This document shows positions 58,211 to 64,000 of a stretch of 64,000 bases of DNA, piece after piece; within the stretch, counting starts at the first letter, position 1; the number at the start of each line of letters is the position of its first letter. The notes under the pieces were generated by a model. The model did not search any database. It was not told where the DNA came from and saw only the letters and a list, made by a program, of their open reading frames with translations. A program made the position numbers and the translations under genes. Where the stretch lies: NCBI GenBank assembly GCA_023374045.1, contig CM041783.1:90679298-90743297 (forward strand). The letters are read 5' to 3'. The DNA comes from Limonium bicolor. Lineage: Eukaryota; Streptophyta; Magnoliopsida; Caryophyllales; Plumbaginaceae.

Positions 58211-58386
58211 CTAATTCATTTGCAAACTCATAAGTATACAGTAGTATCACGTTGGACATACTTCACAACAACATCTCTTATTCATAACACACTCCTTACA
58301 CCATAAGTTGGTTTACATTGTAGACATGGTTAAACATAGCTTCCTTAGCATACAACTGGCTTAATACGTTACATGATTACACAAGG
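58211..58386 (-). other. Intron-like spacer between AlkB stop and protease exon
   Basis: AT-rich on the - strand, with stops in the frame leading to protease, and ending TTTGCAAATGAATTAG, a plausible splice acceptor at 58211. Confidence 0.5.
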
Positions 58387-59122
58387 CTAAAACTGCCTGA
58401 AGGTCAAATTCAAACGTCCGGGTTTCAGATGTGTGGCATTTACCACTGCTGATGGTGCGGTATTCAGTTTGATCTTGATACCGTGTATAACATCCTTGAT
58501 TGTCCACCCATAATTAACACATCACCTGATTTCAACACTAACTTCCTTGCGAGGTCACCACGCTTCTGCTCGCCATATATAAACACTGCGGTATCACCAA
58601 TGGACCAAGACACCACGGGTACTCCCTTACGTAGAGACTCGGGTGACTCGTCCTTATCTTGGTGTAATCCCAACCGTCCACCCTTCTGGTAGAAGTTCAC
58701 AATACAAAGATCTGCCTTAACGTTCGGAATCGGTTCCGATTCAACTTGCTGAGCAATTCCCACGGCGTGGTTAACGACCGCAAGGAACTCCTCAGGTATA
58801 CCTGGTACAGTTGCTTCATCTTCAGCTCGCACTTCTTGATATGACTTGGTGTAAGGATTCCAGTCCTTACCCATGCACATCATCTTCAGCTTCATCTTCG
58901 AACCACTCGGGTACACGGGTGTGTAGAAACCTCCTGGTGCTGCTCCAAGTTCGTTGCATCGCCTGATGATGTGGATTTGTGCTTCCGGTGTCAGGTATCC
59001 ATTTAAGAGTATCATACCTGGCTGGATAACCTGACATTGCTCCAGTGGGAATTCGGTGATGCTGATGGCTGTCTCTTCAGGGTTCGGTGTGGGCGGGATT
59101 GGATAACAGATATTGAAGGTTC
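58387..59122 (-). CDS. AlkB-like 2-oxoglutarate/Fe(II) dioxygenase exon in E5
   Basis: AlkB enzymes oxidatively remove methyl groups from nucleic acids; plant ALKBH1-like and ALKBH9/10 members act on RNA or DNA. On the - strand the exon begins after AACTTAG at 59122 and reads FPLEQCQVIQPGMILL, GAAPGGFYTP, ADLCIVNFYQKGG, then LGLHQDKDESPESL with the iron-binding HxD (His at 58664-58662), and SGDVLIMGGQSRM. A one-base loss near 58486 puts the last 33 codons in the next frame. There lie the second iron His (YHGI) and RLNLTFR, the RxNxTxR 2-oxoglutarate signature, ending at TAG 58389-58387. It is closest in pattern to plant ALKBH1-type proteins. It fuses in phase to Gag if the preceding intron is spliced. 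Activity is untested. Confidence 0.85.
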
Positions 59123-59249
59123 CTAAGTTTTCATTTCACATTATTCTTTAATTCACTACTTAGGTGACAGTACATTAGACTCACTAACACAACACTCATG
59201 CATGAAATGCGGTAAGCAATAACTTTTCACTTAACAGTTTAGGTGGTAC
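59123..59249 (-). other. Putative intron 3 of E5 (Gag to AlkB)
   Basis: Starts CCAG|GTACCACC and ends AAAACTTAG on the - strand; 127 bp, AT-rich between GC-rich exons. Phase 1 on both sides. The same donor is also phase-compatible with the acceptor at 58211. Confidence 0.55.
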
Positions 59250-59592
59250 CTGGTCTAGAAGAGGGTCCTGGTGCCTCAGACCGGTCCACTACATTCAGGG
59301 CGGCCTTGCCGGTCCCTGTTCCCTTCCCCTTCTGGGATTCAGTGTACTTCTTGTCAGAGGGCTGCTGCATGATCGCCTTTGGGCTCGGTGGTCGTGGTAG
59401 TCTTACCCTTCCACTGCCCCTTTGGCTTATAGTTCCTACCATTGGGGTTCTGCCAGCACTCAAACTCGCGGTGCCCCATCTTCTGGCAGTAACGACACTG
59501 CACGTCGTTCCCCTTGCAGTCTTTGCCGGGGTGGTCTCCGTTACACCACTTACAGTAAAAGTGGCGCTCCGGTCCAGAGCCCGCGCTATCTG
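59250..59592 (-). CDS. E5 gag exon 3: zinc knuckles
   Basis: The nucleocapsid part of Gag. CKWCNGDHPGKDC (CX2CX3HX4C) and CRYCQKMGHREFEC (CX2CX4HX4C) are followed by a basic region (KPKGQWKGK) for RNA binding. The acceptor is a tandem TAGCAG (59593-59590 area), either half of which keeps frame. A one-base shift between about 59400 and 59354 must be assumed to reach the frame ending VVDRSEAPGPSSRPG at the donor (59250). Without it the exon stops at TGA 59354. Confidence 0.7.
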
Positions 59593-59672
59593 CTATAACA
59601 ATGCACAATCATTACTCACTTCACATCTTAACAACATATATTTCAACTTGTTACACATGGTTAATCAATTAC
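59593..59672 (-). other. Putative intron 2 of E5 gag
   Basis: 80 bp, GTAATTGATT...TTGTTATAG on the - strand, strongly AT-rich, phase 1 on both sides. Confidence 0.6.
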
Positions 59673-59931
59673 CCTTAGGCGGGTAGGAGCGTAGAGGCTT
59701 TGCTGCATACGCATATGTGAGCTTCAGTGGCTCATCGGCTGTGGTGGTCTGGGCTTGGCCCTTGTCACCCTGGTACTGACTCTTCTGGGGCTGAGGGTAG
59801 TATTTCTTTTTCTTTCCTCCCCCATACCCTTGCTGACTCTGGCCCTCATTCGTGACCTTGCGCTTGTGCGCATTCTCCTCGTCCCTCAGACGGACGGTAA
59901 TCTCAACCTTAGCAGCGGCATGATAGCACTC
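59673..59931 (-). CDS. E5 gag exon 2
   Basis: Open on the - strand from ECYHAAAKVEITVRLRDEE through a Lys/Tyr/Gln-rich stretch (GGGKKKKYYPQPQKS) to AAKPLRSYPPK. It links the capsid to the zinc knuckles. It starts in phase 0 after TTAAATTCAG, matching the end of exon 1, and ends in phase 1 at AGG|GTAATT. Confidence 0.65.
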
Positions 59932-60034
59932 CTGAATTTAGGACATCAGCCATGCCCCGCAAAACAAAACTCACCAACTCACATCAACATTCACTTAAGG
60001 TATAAACTGATTCACAACACGGTATTTTAATTAC
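59932..60034 (-). other. Putative intron 1 of E5 gag
   Basis: 103 bp on the - strand, CAG|GTAATT...CTGATGTCCTAAATTCAG, with a branch-site-like CTGAT and a T-rich stretch. Confidence 0.6.
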
Positions 60035-60709
60035 CTGCAAGGTAGTATACTCAACTGGCCCCATCCCGTAGCGGAGACGGTGGCTAAGACCATTGTAGAA
60101 CCGGTTCACCAGCACCCGGTTCGAGTATCCAAGATCCGGTAACAGGTGGATAAGGTCGGTGAATGCGGTGTAGTAGTCATCAACCGACATCTTATCCCCC
60201 TGCCTCAGACTATCCAGCTCGAGGCGCTTGGCCTCTTGCACATGAACAGGGTAATACTTAGCTCGCAGTAGAGCCGTGTACTCCCTCCAACCAAACGCAG
60301 GATCAGCCATCCTGTCCTCCTTCACAAGCTTCCACCAACTCTGTGCCGAACCCTTCAGGTAGTAAGCGGCAAGACGGACCTTAGCTTCAGCAGGTGCTGC
60401 CAAGGTCTCGTAGGCGGTCTCCAGCTCGGAGATGTACGCCTCCAGCTTACTAGGGTCGGTCTCCCCATTGAATGACGACGGTCTCAAATCAGCCAACGCC
60501 TTGACCCAATTGGTCTCTCGTGGCGGTGGTGGTGGTGGCTGAACTCCGGGCTGTTGCCCCTGCTGCATCGCAGTAACCAACTGGGGTACCATCTGGGCTA
60601 CGGCGGCTGCTACAGCCTCAGCCATGGTCTGTGCCGTAGAGTCGTCGCCCTGGTCACCCTCATCTCCAGTACCGCGCCCGCGGCCTCTACCTCGTGGTCT
60701 ACCTGCCAT
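60035..60709 (-). CDS. E5 gag exon 1: capsid
   Basis: Starts at ATG 60709 (MAGRPRGRGRGRG), about 200 bp after the PBS. An Arg/Gly-rich head and an Ala/Gln/Pro-rich stretch precede a Retrotrans_gag-type core: FNGETDPSKLEAYISELE, YYLKGSAQSWWKLVKE, RLELDSLRQGDKMSVDDYY, LVNRFYNGLSHRLRYG. The coding match ends at TTLQ (60035) with a GTAATT donor; read through, the frame stops after 15 more codons. This is the structural protein of the particle. Confidence 0.82.
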
Positions 60710-60909
60710 CTGAATTCACATGAACATTTCATTAGCATTATGCTTGCACACTTACCAATCCAACGGTGGTAACATCTTCCCAAAAACAAGCTAATTCCAC
60801 ACTTAGTTAGTGGTTAACCTTCCCAATCTGTTCACCTAGGTAGCTAGGGTTGGGTTTCCTAACTCGGTATGTTTCTAGCTCGGTATTCTAGTCATCAGAG
60901 CGATACTTC

Positions 60910-60921
60910 GCTCTGATACCA
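60910..60921 (-). promoter_or_regulatory. Primer-binding site of E5, tRNA-iMet type
   Basis: TGGTATCAGAGC on the - strand, 5 bp from the LTR. Confidence 0.92.
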
Positions 60922-60926
60922 CTTTT

Positions 60927-63740
60927 TGTAACACCCCTACAACGCACTTACCATCTACTGAAATCGCAGCGGAAGTAAACATCCTAACATTACCTAAACG
61001 CAATGGTGCTACAACGCCGTTAACCACCCACGTGGTTAACTAGGCAGAATAAATACAAGAGTACCGGTCTGATGATCAGACTCCCGAGCATAGGTCCTAA
61101 CATCCATACATAAACATAACCAAACCATACCGAGTATTTATTTTACATACCAACTGTAACCTTAAACACCTGTCACTGTAAACAACAGTACCAACATAAA
61201 CAACACTACGGGAGCACAGGCGCATCCCGGGTTTATCTTACAATCCAAAAGTATTCCAACAGCCTAGGATCTAGAGCCACTCCGCTTCTTCGATCCTCAT
61301 CCTGCAGTAAAAATATGGAGCCCCCAGAGGGGGTCAGCAACTTTTGCTGGTATGGTTAACGCGCAGCCCATCGGCTACCGGGATACGCGCAACCAATTGT
61401 CATGATAACATGGCATTCATTTTAAACATCCAACATATATAACATAGCTTAGCAAGGGAAATTGCGTAGCACAAAATAATACATAACACCATAATTCGGT
61501 TCACACAAGGAACCTTCCACCATTTAGTATACATAGTGAGCCTAGAGATATGCCAATCTCATGCTAAGCTCGTTACCAACCTCGTTACCGTCCAGTTATA
61601 TCGAACGGTTAACTTAAACCCAAGGCGTGTCGGATATAGTAATCCCAAGCACACCGAAAACAACATTCGTATGCCCCTGTGGCCCGACGTGAGTCAGTAA
61701 ACTAGCTTTGGATAAGCTAAGGGAAAGTTGAAACCAAATTGGAATACAACCTATACATACACCAAGAGAGTCGAACCGGATAGACATCGACTCCCATCCA
61801 TCACACGCGTGGCCGGAACATGACCGGACTCCTCAATTCCCCGGTTAGCACTTGTTAGTGATCACAAATAAACTTGTTAAGTCACACACGAACAAGTGTT
61901 TAGGTCTGGTTAGACACACCAAGGAAAGGAGTCACAACAATACAACATCATAATATATAACAACTGTAAACTCTTTTCATGTCTTAGTCTTATAAGGTCG
62001 TAACACACAGAAAAGCAAACAACATCCAAGCCGGTGTAAACCGGTAGGCAACAGACTGCAAGAAAACCATACCTCGGTCCTTGCTCGACTGGTCCCACCT
62101 TGAGAGAATCCTAAACACATTTAGTAACGTCGGTCAATTAACGTACTAGTTCACCGTTAACATTAACTACTTCACATTTCTAGTTATTTCTTTCCACATT
62201 TTGTTTTAACTTCACCTTTTAAAATGTCATAATAACTCTCCTAACATGTCTTATATAACCTTATAATATCATCCTGACTTATCCCCATCTTTAGACATCG
62301 TTTAAATCCTAGAACCAAATTTACGTAGTGGTCCGGGACTTGGTCCCTTACTTAGGTCCCGGACCTATACTAAACAAACCCTCGGTTACTTTTAATGGGG
62401 TGGTCCGGGACTTCACCCAGGTCCTAAGTCCCGGACCATTCTAAGCAATTCTCTCGGACAGTTTTAAGGGTTGGTCCGGGTCCTTGGACAAGAACCAAGT
62501 CCCGGACCTACGACCACGTACAATTCTCGACTTAATTTTGATATATGGTCCGGGACCTCATCCAGACCCTAAGTCCCGGACCGAAACTACTGAACCGTCG
62601 TACTCGCATTCTTTCAAGTCTGCTGCGTAAGTTTTTTACACCCATCAAATATATAGCTTCCCAAATGATTTTACGTACACCCTTATACTCAAAACTTCAT
62701 CAAATATACACCACATAACAACATAGTGCACTATCCAAACTGCATAAATCTTAAACACTGAATTTCCCACAACATATTTGCCTTTCACCTGCAAATACAA
62801 ACAGCAGTACGTATGTTTTTAACTAGTCTCTTTGAGAACATTTTCTAAGTCATTTACCTTTGGCTCTTTAGGTAGTTTCAACAGACAACGTAAGTTATTT
62901 TCCAAAGGAATTTTAAGCTACCTTTGGTTAACATAAAACATGGAGGAAACACCATTTTCTTTGAGTTTCCATACCTTGAAGCAAAGGAGAATAATAATAC
63001 GTGAAAAGATGAACTCAAGCTCCTTCCATGGAGATTCCTCTTGGCACCAAAGTGGAGCTCTTGAAGATTTGAAGGGACTAAGTCGAAGAGCTTGATGAAA
63101 CTAAGAGATCGGTGGTCTCGGTTTTAGATTTGGACAAGTGAGCAAGAAGTTACAAGGATCTGAATTGTATGTTTGTGCTGGTGCTGTTCGATCGTGAAAG
63201 AGAGAAAGGAAGAGGATAGCTACGTGAGATAGTAAGGAAATGAGAGAATGAAGGGATTAAGAGAATATGTGTAGTTGCTTTTGTAGATATTTCTACGTAA
63301 AGCAAATAGTGCTTTTTAAATACTCACTTATTTACTCAATCAATTAGCAAGGGTGTGACTCACCGCATGCATAACCGACCCACATTTAATAAAAGGGGTT
63401 AATTAGTCTTTATTGCTCAATTAATTACATAACTTAACATATATTACAAACTAGCTTATTTTAGTTACTATTCATAATAACAAGGCACTTTGAAGCGAAA
63501 TTCTGATTTCTTATTAATTTAAACTTCCAAATGTGATACAAAATAGTACACATATTAATTAAAGAGTAATGATGGACAGTTAGCCATTCAAAACTCATTT
63601 ATAAGACAGTTTTCCATTTTTTGGCAATTAATTGTATTTACTATTTATTAAATGGTTTACTAATATTTATAAGACTCTTTTTAGTCTTATTAATTTATTA
63701 TTTAATATTTAAACCACTTATTAAGGTTTGGGGTATTTCA
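60927..63740 (-). repeat. 5' LTR of E5
   Basis: 2814 bp. It differs from the 3' LTR by a few substitutions and more numerous one- to three-base length changes. Hairpin array at 62327-62582. Confidence 0.92.
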
Positions 63741-64000
63741 TGTGCTCACTCCCCTACTTTTAACATTTTTGCAGATTGATCAGCGAGGATCATCTTAAGT
63801 TTCTGGAGCTATAGTGTTTAGCTTGTTGTTCATTCAGACTAGCATTTATGATGTTGTAGCCTTCGGGCCTTACACTGTTTTGACTTCTGTTTCTGTTTGG
63901 AACATGTGTTTGGGATTTTGTATTACTTCTGCCGTATATGAGTACTCTGGTTTACAATGTTTATGGAAACTCTGTTTTGGGCCTTAATTGCATTTGAGCG
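63741..64000 (+). repeat. 3' LTR of B3, second part (after E5)
   Basis: Begins with the duplicated TGTGC and continues exactly where 51723 stopped, matching 18940-19196. About 80 bp of the LTR should lie beyond the window. Confidence 0.92.

Larger units (their letters stand above)
51724..63740 (-). mobile_element. Element E5: full-length Tekay-like retrotransposon with an AlkB exon
   Basis: LTRs of 2833 bp (51724-54556) and 2814 bp (60927-63740) are flanked by the duplication tgtgc (51719-51723 and 63741-63745). On the - strand the order is LTR, tRNA-iMet PBS, gag in three exons, AlkB exon, protease, RT, RNase H, integrase with chromodomain-like tail, PPT, LTR. It is the same family as A. 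It lies inside the B3 LTR. Several one-base frameshifts occur, clustered in RT-RNase H. Confidence 0.93.

Noticed and set aside
58259..58464. AlkB as flanking host DNA trapped beside E5
   Set aside because: It lies inside one TSD-bounded element between Gag and protease, on the same strand and in splice phase with Gag.

Overview
The window looks like heterochromatic or intergenic DNA from a flowering plant, probably a eudicot. It is built almost entirely of nested LTR retrotransposons plus one CACTA DNA transposon. I see no intact host gene, rRNA or tRNA gene. The plant origin rests on primer-binding sites complementary to plant initiator tRNA-Met and tRNA-Asp, on Tekay-type chromoviruses, Tat and Athila-like elements, and on plant-style spliced exons of ARF and EF-hand genes carried by the CACTA element. 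The species cannot be told from this sequence.

Layout. (1) 1-5582: the 3' end of a Tekay-like element (A, + strand) with a 4.0-kb LTR. (2) 6163-22030 and 49065-64000: a tandem array of a second Tekay-like family (B) whose copies share LTRs; the units are called B1, B2 and B3. B1 is interrupted at 7793-14175 by a non-autonomous CACTA transposon carrying host exons. (3) 22036-49064: an Athila-like, gag-protease-only element (F, - strand) lying between B2 and B3. F is split by a Tat-lineage element with a second RNase H and an antisense gene (D, + strand, 25665-44955, TSD gatat). D is split in turn by a near-complete B-family element (C, - strand, 35036-43713, TSD ttcga). (4) 51724-63740: a full-length Tekay-like element of A's family (E5, - strand, TSD tgtgc) inside the LTR of B3. 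The order of insertion is B, then F, then D, then C; the CACTA element and E5 entered B independently.

The most unusual object is E5. Between its Gag zinc knuckles and its protease it carries an exon for an AlkB-type 2-oxoglutarate/Fe(II) dioxygenase. The exon has the HxD pair, a second His (one base out of frame) and the RxNxTxR signature. Its gag appears to be split by short GT-AG introns. The donor ending the zinc-knuckle exon is phase-compatible with two acceptors, one opening the AlkB exon (which ends in its own stop) and one opening protease-pol. One transcript could therefore give Gag-AlkB or Gag-Pol by alternative splicing.

Other points of note: hairpin arrays built on GTCCG in the LTRs of three families; a five-unit tandem repeat in D whose stems vary while pairing is kept; many Gln codons turned into TAG in the older copies; and many one-base indels in the younger copies, which may be residual assembly error and would affect every frameshift reported here.
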